This document shows, one piece after another, positions 38,201-43,194 of a stretch of DNA of 64,000 nucleotides (position 1 is its first letter; each line of letters begins with the position of its first letter). Source of the DNA: Montifringilla adamsi (lineage: Eukaryota > Chordata > Aves > Passeriformes > Passeridae). Where the stretch lies: NCBI GenBank assembly GCA_017590115.1, contig JAGGNK010015558.1, positions 62,001 through 126,000 on the forward strand, read 5' to 3'. The position numbers were made by a program, and so were the translations under genes. A model generated the notes under the pieces. It had not been told where the DNA came from, searched no databases, and saw only the letters and a list, made by a program, of their open reading frames with translations.

Positions 38201-41200
38201 TAATATTAATTCCTTTCAGTATTTTTTCAGATACATTTCAGTGTATTATTTAGTGTCATAGTCTGAAAAATTTCACAGGAAGAAATAGCAAAATGTGTAG
38301 TATCAGATGTCTAGATATTTTGTGGTCTAAAACAGAGATCATGTGCCACCAATTCACATAAACTGAAACAGTCAGTGAGTACCCATCCTAACTGTGTAAT
38401 AATACAAGCCTTTATGAATTTTCCAATGTTTGCTTTCTTTTGTGTGATAGAATAGGCAATTTTAATACAGTAATTTGAAATGGTTAAAAAACATTTTCTC
38501 TCTGTGTGTAACAATGTATTCTTATAAGGAGATTATATAGAAAAAGTAGCAGAAAGACAGGTTTTTAAAAAATGTCCTGATAGTTCTAACATAAAAATTA
38601 ACTTATAATGGAAATAGTCTTAAAACAAACTGGAGTACCTGAGGAACTCTCCATAAGCCAGTTAGCACTATCTCTCAGTTTAAGTGTCATGAAGATTATT
38701 AGACTAGCAACTACCTGCCAACACCTTCTGAGCCCATATTTACAGCAGCACTTCAAAGTGTGACATAGGTAGTAGGAAATTATGTTACAAAGTTGCAGAA
38801 ACAAGCATAGGGTAGTGAGACTAGACAGAGTAGTACAGCCCTGGAGCAAATGTGAGCAAAATTCAATCACTGTGCCTGTACAGCATGTACGTACTTGCCC
38901 AGCTGTAACATAAATCCTGGACTGTTTATTTCCAAAATGGTATTTTTAATGTGAAGAGGGCAAAGAACACCAAGCTGAAGGAACTTTTAGGCTTTGTTAA
39001 CCTTGTTTCTTACAGGTCAGTTTAGCTTACAAAGCAAGGTTTAAAAGAAAAATAAACATGATGCATTTATTGGATAGATTCTGATGTTTTTGGAGGCAAT
39101 ACACTTACAGGTGTATACTTACAGGTGTATATTTGACAATGTAGTAATAGAGTATAGTTTTAAGTGGAAAAAATTCCTTACAGGATTGAATCCTTCTTGA
39201 CTTGGTATTTCAAGGGCAACTGTACTTCTAACCAAATTGTAAGCTTATTTTGAACAAGAACATGTTTAGTATCCTATCTGAACAACACAACTACACCATG
39301 GTAAAAGTAGTCTCCGTGCCCAGGCTTCTTCCACAAACCCCCTGTAATGAAGCCGGAGTGAAAGCAGGGACGCCCATCCAGAGCCCTCAGTGTTAGCTGA
39401 GAAGGCTTAGGGACAGTTGCATTAGTGAATTCACATAGGCAGCTTTCAAGACTCAGAATTTTGAGCCTGGCAAGCTGACCAAAGAAGAAAAATTCAGTTA
39501 TGTCCCAGGCAGGTATAATATTTGTGATATACTACCTGTTCCATCTAGTGGATTGGGTGGTGGGGTTTTGGTCTTGTTTTAGGAAAAAAGCTTGACTTCC
39601 TTTGAGTAAATGCTACCATATGTGCTACTTATGTGAGCATTTCAGTCCTGCTACATCAATGGCAAGAGCAATTTCAAACCTATCAGCACTTCATGCTGCT
39701 CACAGCTTTAAGTTGTTGACTTTCCTCTAATGCAACTGCTAGAAACTCCTCCAGGAGTTAAAATGCTGTCAGCTCTTGGTACCCTTTTCTGCCCCTTTAC
39801 AGTGTCTGAAGTTAGCTTGAACAGAGTGTTACTGATGCCAGTTTATATAGAATGGAAATTGAATAAAATTCATGCTCTCAGGACTCTCACTTAGGAGAGA
39901 ACAATCAACATTGCCCTCCATTCTATCTTCATCACAAAGTATCAAGGCATAGCTTCCAGACTGCTTCCAGAGTAACTTAACCTTTAAGACTGCAGAGGGG
40001 TTTGAATTTTGGAGCCACAGGTGGGGACACAGGACGATGTTAAATGTGTAAAAAATTACTGTATAAAATGTGTAATGGAGTGTGTTCTTCTGAGCTCACT
40101 GCTCTGGAGTGATGCAGACACACCCTTCTCTTTTCCTCTTTTCCTCCTGTAGTTTTCCACAGACTTACCTTAAAATATGCAAATATTTTTATAGGCTTCC
40201 ATTTAGAGATGTCTGTAATATACCAGAGTAAATCAGGGGAAATAAAGTTCTAAACACAGTAGTTGTAACTAACTTGCCATTCTCTTACAGGAATGCAGAC
40301 CAGATGAAAGCATGTTGGAAAATATCTAGCATTTCAGAGAAGTCTGAGAATGGAGGCAAGTTGAACTCTTTTGTTTTGCTTTCCTGTACAGACAATTTGT
40401 ATCAGTAAACAGGTGATCATTTTAGCATCTGTGCCCTCTAATTCCTTTTTACACATTTTCTTATGCTGTAACCTGTTTACACCTTCTTTTCAATTAATTG
40501 CCTCCTGAGAGATTCCATTATGAGTGAGATGTCAAAATATAAATTTAATTATTAGCTATATAAGGGAAAATAATGAAGTACCCTGAAAACACTTAGTAGT
40601 TCTAAAATTTAGATAGGATAGGAAATTTAGAGTTTAGATAGGATAGGAAATTTTTGCATTCATGCAATTTGGAAGTGAGCAGTTACTCAAATGAAAATAG
40701 GTTTAATACCTGTGTGTTTCCACACATAGGTAATTTCAATACATTAGAAGGAAGTAAGTGGAAGAACTGCATTTAAAAGAAAATTCCAAAAGTTCTGAGT
40801 TTAGATATTTTATTCTTGACCAACATTTTGAGTCTTGGCTTTGACCATAATGACTCTAGCAAAAGACTTAAACTATGCACATCTGCTCAGAGTGGTAATT
40901 TATACAATATTGCAAAAGGTACCAATAGTTGTCCTCTGCCCAGTGCCTTTCTCTGAGCTGCATTTGATGTCACAACCCCTGCAGTCTCTGCAGGTGCAGC
41001 ATTTTCCTGAAGTAGTACAGCAGCCAAAGCATCTTGTCCTCAAAGCCTCTGTGGAGAAATGAACAGCCTGTTAAGAATTTAGTGAAAAGAATTGTGAAAT
41101 CACAGATTTGCCTGTAAATGTGACAGGTTTCATATAGAAGCCGCAAGCATGGAAAGAGAAGACAACTTCTATTCCTGAAAAGGCTGCAAAGTTGTGGCTC

Positions 41201-43194
41201 TCATTCAAACAAAATCAGAGAGAATTTTAATTGAACATAGGTGATTACTCTAGTCTGGTGTACTTTGTCTTTCACTAACCTCACAGTTCTTTGCCATTTG
41301 TCTTCACTACATTGGATTAGCTCTCTTTTTTTTTTCTGAAATTTGAGGCTTCTTTTAAAAGGAAAAATCATACTGAAACACAAATGCAGCCAGATGAAGA
41401 GGAATTTTACACTTGCAGAACAGCACAGAATTGGCTGCTAGTGAACCAGTTTGCATCTTGTGTGTTGACAGCACACTTGCACATATCCCACGGCTTCTGC
41501 TGTATTCCTCTTCCCACCATCTTTTCCTCTCCTTTTCTTTGAGTAAAAATATTTATAGTACTCCCAGTTCAGGAAGAAGCAATATTGTGCTGATCTTGCA
41601 CTTACAGGAGCAAAGGGAGAAGTTGCGCAGACACTGTCATTGTCAGGACAAGTGTCTTCAAGTCTTTTCTCCTGGTGGACAGCATGATAAAATTTTAGGG
41701 GGCTTTTTATGGTCAACACATTATGTGATCTGTCAGCTGGAGAGAGATAAAACACAGAACAAACTTTCAAAGCACTTGAATATATGAGTTTACATAGTTA
41801 GAATAGAAAGAATTTCCAGTTTACTGAAATTAGGCAGACCTACTGAAGAAATTAAATTGATCTTAAGCTAAATTTATCAAGAGTAAGCCACTTTGTGAAA
41901 CAATTTCTTTTAGCTCCTGCTTTTAGCTCAGTACCATTTCAGTTACTAACTTTCTTGTAATTTAGCAGTTCTTATTGATAGGAAAGCAAGCTGTTCTAAA
42001 GTAAAATTATTCCATTAATTTTATTTTAAATCTCATTTTCCCAGCCCACTTCACAAGAGCAAGAAAAGACCTGTTTTAAAACTAAAAAGCAGTAGCAGTG
42101 TGGGGATTTTGAAAATGCCTTTCATTGCCAAAAGAAATGTACTTAAAGTAATTTTAAACTATTATTGCTTTATAATACTATCAAAGTGATGCCATTTCAC
42201 CACTGTCTCTGAAAAAATCATCTCAAATTTGTGAGAAGTATTTAATCAGGCCTTGTCTTTAGTGGAAACATAGTAATTTCTTTCCTCTGGGTACATTACT
42301 GTAGAACTGCATTTCTTCCAATGTTTTTGTTCATTTACTTCCGTCCAGATAGATCATGACAACTCTTAAATGTTCTGCCAGTGAAAGCCAGATAGTACCT
42401 CCTATCTATTAATCAGATACTATCTACCACAAGATAGATGGTAGTAAGTACTTAGAGACCAGCAAGCCTAAATTATTTTAGAGACCAATCAGATAAGTAG
42501 TAAGTGATTACCAGGCTGATACCCACAATTTGGATAATCTTGCAGAAATTTGTATTATTTCTCTTTAAATCATTCACTAGTCATTGTCTAAAACAGACTA
42601 TTGGAAAAAACAGACTTGTACTCTTACCTCTTGTGAAAGCATATGTAGGACTGCTGCTGGGAATAGATCTCAAAGGTCACCATATTAGTTTCACTTCTTA
42701 CTACTAAAAATTTGGAGAGATCCTTTTGTTTTCGCAAAACAATCAGCTTCTCAGTTTTGTTGTTTTTATAGGTTCTGGATCCCTTAGGGCAAAATTTGAG
42801 CTTTCAGGAGGACCCAGTAAACCAGCAACACTTGCAGTGCAATTCATCAGTGAAGGAAGCACCCTTTCAGGAGCAGATGTGGAACTCGTAGGCACTGGCT
42901 ATCGGCTTTCCCTTCTTAAGAAGAGATTTGCCACTGGTAAGACATTAACATGCTTATATATTCAAACTAATGTTGTATGTTCTCTAGTGTTAAATTCTAA
43001 AAAATGAAACTGTTAAATGAGTGATGTATAAATAGTTACTCTTTATTGAAACACTTCTGACAAGTCAGTTTGTCAGTTTGTTTTTCCGTCGTTATTCAGA
43101 CTGCTCCAAGGAAAATATTGACAAAATCTGGTTTATCTATTGACTGCAAAAAACTTATCTTTGTTTTTCAGGACGATATATGGCAGACTGTTGA
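1896..43194 (+). CDS. FCHO2: FCHO2, spliced, partial (linker and mu-homology domain); 5' part outside window
   Basis: FCHO2 is an early clathrin-mediated endocytosis factor. Its N-terminal F-BAR dimer binds PI(4,5)P2-rich plasma membrane, its linker binds and activates AP-2, and its C-terminal mu-homology domain recruits EPS15, intersectin and other adaptors. Here I join 1896-1940, 4117-4189, 7210-7234, 14729-14783, 17247-17425, 18014-18025, 18435-18459, 19163-19205, 20149-20243, 24644-24747, 27842-27971, 33310-33421, 34010-34165, 35068-35200, 38000-38199, 40291-40355, 42772-42936 and 43172-43194. The joined 1640 nt stay open with matched phases and end in TGA. The product closely matches my recollection of vertebrate FCHO2, for example [39 protein letters not shown] and ATYWKC. 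The F-BAR exons are upstream of the window. Two extra in-frame cassette exons (23542-24039 and 29551-29610) may be included in some isoforms. Identification rests on remembered family sequence, not on an alignment run here. Confidence 0.96.
2190..2545 (+). mobile_element. Probable solo LTR of an endogenous retrovirus-like element, intronic
   Basis: The segment has an LTR-like order of signals: a TATAAAA box at 2367-2373, a stretch compatible with R, and an AATAAA at 2472-2477 followed by a T/G-rich U5-like tail (tgttttgtacatttagctctgtctagtc region). No internal retroviral coding sequence flanks it, so it would be a solo LTR. I could not identify terminal TG/CA ends or a target-site duplication, so both borders are approximate and the family is unknown. 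Confidence 0.45.
4117..4189 (+). CDS. FCHO2: FCHO2 exon, basic linker segment
   Basis: A 73-nt exon between acceptor ctatag (to 4116) and donor GTAAGT (from 4190). It encodes [19 protein letters not shown] followed by DTESV. This matches the conserved basic patch of FCHO2, known in the family as IKPRKRK followed by IKKEKD. In FCHO proteins, basic residues next to the F-BAR add to membrane contact; that role here is inferred from the family. Confidence 0.95.
4190..7209. other. FCHO2 intron; no gene or clear repeat seen
   Basis: AT-rich intronic sequence with a GTAAGT donor and a T-rich acceptor (ttttttttttaatag). Apart from the A run at 4262-4279 I recognise nothing in it. The 81-codon open frame near 6044 has no splice signals or recognisable protein similarity. 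Confidence 0.7.
4262..4279. repeat. A(18) homopolymer
   Basis: An uninterrupted A run in the intron downstream of the 4117-4189 exon. Length may vary between individuals or be a sequencing artefact. Confidence 0.9.
7210..7234 (+). CDS. FCHO2: FCHO2 microexon, 25 nt (V-ECPDADSV)
   Basis: A 25-nt exon with a strong T-tract acceptor (ending AG at 7208-7209) and a GTAAGT donor from 7235. The split valine codon joins the exon at 4117-4189, and the following residues ECPDADS are invariant in the FCHO2 I remember. Its phase (2 in, 0 out) fits both neighbours. Confidence 0.93.
7235..14728. other. Large FCHO2 intron (7.5 kb); no gene seen
   Basis: Intron with GTAAGT donor and tttttag acceptor, mostly unique AT-rich DNA. 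It contains a GGTTT run near 8515-8534, a TTTA run near 13070-13090 and a perfect inverted repeat at 12227-12259. Short open frames inside (9896-10099, 10886-11086 and others) lack paired splice sites and are not called. Confidence 0.7.
12227..12259. repeat. Perfect 14-bp inverted repeat with 5-nt spacer
   Basis: The arm 12227-12240 (AGATGTTTGAAATT) is the exact reverse complement of 12246-12259, separated by ATTTA. The transcript could form a 14-bp hairpin. It is AT-rich, so it may have no function. Confidence 0.9.
14729..14783 (+). CDS. FCHO2: FCHO2 exon ([18 protein letters not shown])
   Basis: A 55-nt exon after a gtttttag acceptor. The peptide matches the conserved [13 protein letters not shown] stretch of FCHO2. 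It ends one base into a codon (g) immediately before ATATCCTTTTT, a textbook U12-type donor, so the following intron appears to be AT-AC rather than GT-AG. No GT at or near this end gives a join that keeps the reading frame. Confidence 0.93.
14784..17246 (+). other. FCHO2: U12-type AT-AC intron of FCHO2
   Basis: The intron begins ATATCCTTTTTA (donor consensus ATATCCTT) and ends in AC at 17245-17246. Upstream of the acceptor is CACCTTAACT, one base off the U12 branch-site consensus TTCCTTAAC core, with the presumed branch adenosine at 17235, 11 nt before the exon. This spacing is typical of U12 introns. The join yields [10 protein letters not shown], matching the family. Its 2.46 kb hold no other feature I recognise. 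Confidence 0.88.
17247..17425 (+). CDS. FCHO2: FCHO2 exon, acidic Ser/Asp cluster and conserved linker core
   Basis: A 179-nt exon opening after the AT-AC intron and closing at a GTAAGT donor. It encodes an acidic, serine-rich cluster ([12 protein letters not shown], likely casein-kinase-2-type sites by composition). This is followed by a VEIKP segment and the highly conserved [19 protein letters not shown]. In FCHO proteins this region lies in the linker that contacts and opens the AP-2 core; that role is family knowledge. Confidence 0.96.
17426..18013. other. FCHO2 intron; nothing else seen
   Basis: A 588-bp AT-rich intron between the 179-nt exon and the 12-nt microexon. I see no repeat or RNA gene. 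Confidence 0.7.
18014..18025 (+). CDS. FCHO2: FCHO2 12-nt microexon (RHSP)
   Basis: AGGCACAGTCCT lies between a cag acceptor (18011-18013) and a GTAAGT donor (from 18026). It encodes Arg-His-Ser-Pro, exactly the residues that follow SPAIS in FCHO2, and is phase 0 on both sides, so including or skipping it keeps the frame. Gene finders commonly miss exons of this size. Confidence 0.88.
18026..18434. other. FCHO2 intron; nothing else seen
   Basis: A 409-bp intron between the 12-nt and 25-nt exons, with no recognisable feature. Confidence 0.7.
18435..18459 (+). CDS. FCHO2: FCHO2 microexon, 25 nt (AQMNQNSS)
   Basis: Acceptor tttcag (to 18434) and donor GTAAGT (from 18460). It encodes AQMNQNSS plus one base, corresponding to the VQMNRNLS of the human protein. 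It is phase 0 in and phase 1 out, matching the next exon. Confidence 0.9.
18460..19162. other. FCHO2 intron; nothing certain seen
   Basis: A 703-bp intron. The part around 18615-18790 is slightly richer in GC and may be an old repeat remnant, but I cannot assign it. A T-run sits near 18851-18862. Confidence 0.55.
19163..19205 (+). CDS. FCHO2: FCHO2 exon, 43 nt ([13 protein letters not shown])
   Basis: Acceptor ttcttag, donor GTAAGT. It encodes (S)[13 protein letters not shown](E), aligned with the NEELTKSKPSAPPNE region of human FCHO2. Low-complexity Ser/Ala/Lys composition is typical of the disordered linker. Confidence 0.92.
19206..20148. other. FCHO2 intron carrying a CR1 fragment
   Basis: AT-rich intron; the CR1 3' end at 19790-20060 is listed separately. 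Nothing else is recognised. Confidence 0.7.
19790..20060 (+). mobile_element. CR1 LINE 3' fragment, sense
   Basis: 5'-truncated CR1 3' UTR in the same orientation as FCHO2. It has the block ACTTTTTACAAG, then GTGATAGGACTAGGAGGA, a diverged 'CACTGGAACAGGTTGCCCAGAGA'-type segment, CAACCTGGTCTAGTGGA, and the terminal AAGATCCCTTCAAAGCCAA with CTGTTCTGTGATTATT. About 20-25% visible divergence suggests an old copy. Confidence 0.88.
20149..20243 (+). CDS. FCHO2: FCHO2 exon, DPLF motif and poly-Ser linker
   Basis: A 95-nt exon (acceptor taatacag, donor GGTAAAAT). It encodes [13 protein letters not shown] followed by a Ser-rich tail ([16 protein letters not shown]). SDLLAWDPLF is a conserved FCHO2 signature and resembles DPF/DPW-type motifs that bind the AP-2 appendage; binding by this copy is inferred. 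It is phase 1 out, which fits either the cassette at 23542 or the constitutive exon at 24644. Confidence 0.94.
20244..23541. other. FCHO2 intron; no certain feature
   Basis: About 3.3 kb of intron. I see no gene or RNA. The stretch 20560-20930 is purine-rich on the + strand and gives long shadow frames on the minus strand, with no splice support. Confidence 0.65.
23542..24039 (+). CDS. FCHO2: Candidate 498-nt cassette exon of FCHO2 (Ser/Thr-rich, 166 codons)
   Basis: A pyrimidine-rich acceptor (tcttcccttttccttcag, ending 23541) opens a frame that continues the phase of the exon at 20149. It stays open for 166 codons and reaches a GTATGC donor at 24040 in exactly the phase needed by the exon at 24644. 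The length is a multiple of three. The peptide is about one third Ser/Thr with Gln and Asp ([32 protein letters not shown]), similar in character to the surrounding linker. Human FCHO2 as I remember it lacks this segment. If the donor is not used the frame ends at 24081-24083, giving a protein without muHD. Inclusion is inferred from sequence only. Confidence 0.68.
24040..24643. other. FCHO2 intron; nothing else seen
   Basis: A 604-bp intron between the candidate cassette and the exon at 24644. It has a good acceptor (tgctttctttcag). No repeat is recognised. Confidence 0.65.
24644..24747 (+). CDS. FCHO2: FCHO2 exon, proline-rich linker ([20 protein letters not shown])
   Basis: A 104-nt exon ending at donor GTACGT. 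It encodes [18 protein letters not shown] then [17 protein letters not shown], nearly identical to the human linker. The PPPRP run is a potential SH3 ligand. It starts with two bases completing an alanine codon, so it joins equally to 20243 or 24039. Confidence 0.96.
24760..25279. repeat. Perfect tandem duplication (263-bp period) with poly-T at each unit start
   Basis: 24781-25016 is repeated base for base at 25044-25279, and each copy is preceded by a T run (24760-24778 and 25016-25039). It lies 13 bp after the donor of the exon at 24644. Perfect identity in intronic DNA means either a very recent duplication or a misassembly at the T run. Confidence 0.93.
26678..26882. repeat. Degenerate minisatellite, unit about 20 bp
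   Basis: Imperfect tandem copies of TTATTACCAACAATCCTTGG, with variants such as CAACAGTCCTTGATCAGTAT and CAACAGCCCTTGGTCATTAT, about ten units in all. Strong divergence between units indicates an old array. Confidence 0.85.
27060..27480 (-). mobile_element. CR1 LINE fragment, antisense, diverged
   Basis: Minus-strand CR1 3' region. On the + strand one reads the complementary landmarks CTAGGTCAGCCTGCTCAAA, GGTTGCTCAGGACCATG, AGTTTTTCCTGATGTCTGGC, TTTGTGTGCCCCTTTTTACC and the GGCTTCTGTTCTCTGGGTTGAA block. Divergence and small deletions are high, and the ends are approximate. Confidence 0.72.
27842..27971 (+). CDS. FCHO2: FCHO2 exon, Pro/Ser/Ala-rich end of linker
   Basis: A 130-nt exon (acceptor ttgttcag, donor GTAAG). 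It encodes [20 protein letters not shown], then [20 protein letters not shown] and PTV. This matches human [43 protein letters not shown]. It is phase 0 in and phase 1 out. Confidence 0.96.
27972..29550. other. FCHO2 intron; minor repeats only
   Basis: Contains a 17-bp direct repeat ATTGTCATAAATCAAAA (28547-28563 and 28579-28595) and an imperfect hairpin at 28796-28879. No gene is seen. Confidence 0.65.
28796..28879. repeat. Imperfect inverted repeat (hairpin)
   Basis: 28796-28821 (AGCAGCTTTG...CTTCTG..CAGA) pairs with the complement of 28860-28879 (TCTGCAGAAGCAAAGCTGCT), with small bulges. It could be a remnant of a foldback element or simply chance. Confidence 0.6.
29551..29610 (+). CDS. 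FCHO2: Candidate 60-nt cassette exon of FCHO2 (20 codons)
   Basis: Bounded by acceptor aatgtaatag (ending 29550) and donor GTATTG (from 29611). It is phase 1 in and phase 1 out like the surrounding intron, and a multiple of three, so it can be inserted between the exons at 27842 and 33310 without changing the frame. The encoded peptide, (D)[19 protein letters not shown](G), is not in the human isoform I remember. Its acidic and hydrophobic mix differs from the Ser-rich linker and could be a short binding motif just before muHD. Expression is not shown by sequence. Confidence 0.62.
29611..33309. other. FCHO2 intron with a CR1 copy
   Basis: About 3.7 kb of intron. The CR1 at 30510-31250 is listed separately. 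No other gene or element is recognised. Confidence 0.65.
30510..31250 (-). mobile_element. CR1 LINE, antisense, about 740 bp
   Basis: The 3' end faces left: the + strand starts ATAGAATGACAGAATCATGA. It continues through CACCTCCAGGGATGGTGACT, CCACCACCTCCCTGG, CAGGCAGTTGATAAGG, AACTGAGCACAGCACTC, GCTGGCCACACTATTGCTGG and CAGGATGCCATTGGCCTTCT to CTTGTTGAATG, where it is 5'-truncated. These are the CR1 ORF2-end and 3' UTR landmarks in reverse complement. Raised GC here creates long shadow frames on both strands. Confidence 0.93.
33310..33421 (+). CDS. FCHO2: FCHO2 exon, start of mu-homology domain
   Basis: A 112-nt exon (acceptor ttctag, donor GTTAGT). It encodes [20 protein letters not shown] then [16 protein letters not shown] plus two bases of a lysine codon, essentially identical to human FCHO2. 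[12 protein letters not shown] is the entry into muHD, the module related to the cargo-binding mu subunits of AP complexes. Confidence 0.97.
33422..34009. other. FCHO2 intron; nothing else seen
   Basis: A 588-bp AT-rich intron with no recognisable repeat. Confidence 0.7.
34010..34165 (+). CDS. FCHO2: FCHO2 exon, muHD strands ([16 protein letters not shown])
   Basis: A 156-nt exon (acceptor cttctag, donor GTTTTG). It encodes [36 protein letters not shown] and [12 protein letters not shown], the first beta strands of muHD. The donor GTTTTG is weak, but the phase (two bases of a serine codon) is completed exactly by the next exon. Confidence 0.97.
34166..35067. other. FCHO2 intron; nothing else seen
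   Basis: A 902-bp AT-rich intron without recognisable repeats. Confidence 0.7.
35068..35200 (+). CDS. FCHO2: FCHO2 exon, muHD ([20 protein letters not shown])
   Basis: A 133-nt exon (acceptor ctttgtag, donor GTAAAC). It encodes [31 protein letters not shown] and [13 protein letters not shown], matching human muHD with only conservative changes. Confidence 0.97.
35257..35298. repeat. (AT)n microsatellite
   Basis: About 42 bp of AT/TA dinucleotide repeat with one phase shift, just downstream of the 35068-35200 exon. Confidence 0.95.
35665..35920 (+). mobile_element. CR1 LINE 3' fragment, sense
   Basis: Landmarks of the CR1 3' UTR occur in order: TTTAGATTAGATATTAAG, GAGGGTGGTGAGTCACTGG, GTTGCCCAGAGAAGTT, TTCAAGGCCAGACTGGAT, CAACCTGATCTAGTG, and the terminal CCCAACCCAAACCATTCTGT with GATTCAATCTG. 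It is 5'-truncated to about 250 bp. Confidence 0.93.
36000..37060 (+). mobile_element. CR1 LINE with degraded reverse-transcriptase end, sense
   Basis: A separate CR1 copy of about 1.05 kb. The left part translates, with frame breaks, to a reverse-transcriptase palm remnant ([12 protein letters not shown], then a decayed YLDFSKAFD-like motif) and [14 protein letters not shown] residues. The right part shows ORF2-end and 3' UTR landmarks (CAGCAAAAGGCCATAAAGAT, CTGAGAGAGGGCAAGAGATG, GACAGCCTCCAGGAGGTC). Many stops and indels make it a dead copy. Confidence 0.88.
37061..37999. other. FCHO2 intron, remainder; unassigned
   Basis: Mixed-composition sequence with no landmark I recognise. It could contain old repeats. 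It ends at the acceptor cttttacag before the 38000 exon. Confidence 0.5.
38000..38199 (+). CDS. FCHO2: FCHO2 exon, central muHD ([20 protein letters not shown])
   Basis: A 200-nt exon between cttttacag and GTAATA. It encodes [36 protein letters not shown] and [20 protein letters not shown] ending PPAKW. These are the signature strands of the domain in FCHO1/2 and SGIP1. The tryptophan codon is split with the next exon. Confidence 0.97.
38200..40290. other. FCHO2 intron; nothing certain seen
   Basis: About 2.1 kb. It holds a short direct repeat (ACTTACAGGTGTATA type, near 39105-39135) and no recognised element or gene. Confidence 0.6.
40291..40355 (+). CDS. FCHO2: FCHO2 exon, muHD, followed by a GC donor
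   Basis: A 65-nt exon (acceptor ctcttacag). It encodes [20 protein letters not shown] and G, matching human [21 protein letters not shown]. The next exon needs phase 1, which places the 3' end at 40355 with AG|GCAAGT as donor. No GT donor fits nearby, so this is a GC-AG intron. Confidence 0.94.
40356..42771 (+). other. FCHO2: GC-AG intron of FCHO2
   Basis: It begins GCAAGT and ends tttttatag. AG|GCAAGT is the strong form of the minor GC donor class handled by the major spliceosome. Inside are a 21-bp direct repeat (TTTAGATAGGATAGGAAATTT at 40608-40628 and 40633-40653) and otherwise unassigned AT-rich DNA. Confidence 0.85.
42772..42936 (+). CDS. FCHO2: FCHO2 exon, C-terminal muHD
   Basis: A 165-nt exon (acceptor tttttatag, donor GTAAGA). 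It encodes [40 protein letters not shown] and [16 protein letters not shown], nearly identical to the human C-terminus. Confidence 0.97.
43172..43194 (+). CDS. FCHO2: FCHO2 last coding exon and stop (RYMADC*)
   Basis: After the acceptor tttgtttttcag the frame reads (G)RYMADC then TGA at 43192-43194, matching the family ending GRYLADC. Only 23 nt of this terminal exon are coding; the rest is 3' UTR. Confidence 0.95.

Noticed and set aside
41413..41787. 124-codon + strand and 110-codon minus-strand frames
   Set aside because: They overlap each other on opposite strands, sit inside the GC-AG intron and have no phase-compatible splice sites or recognisable domain.
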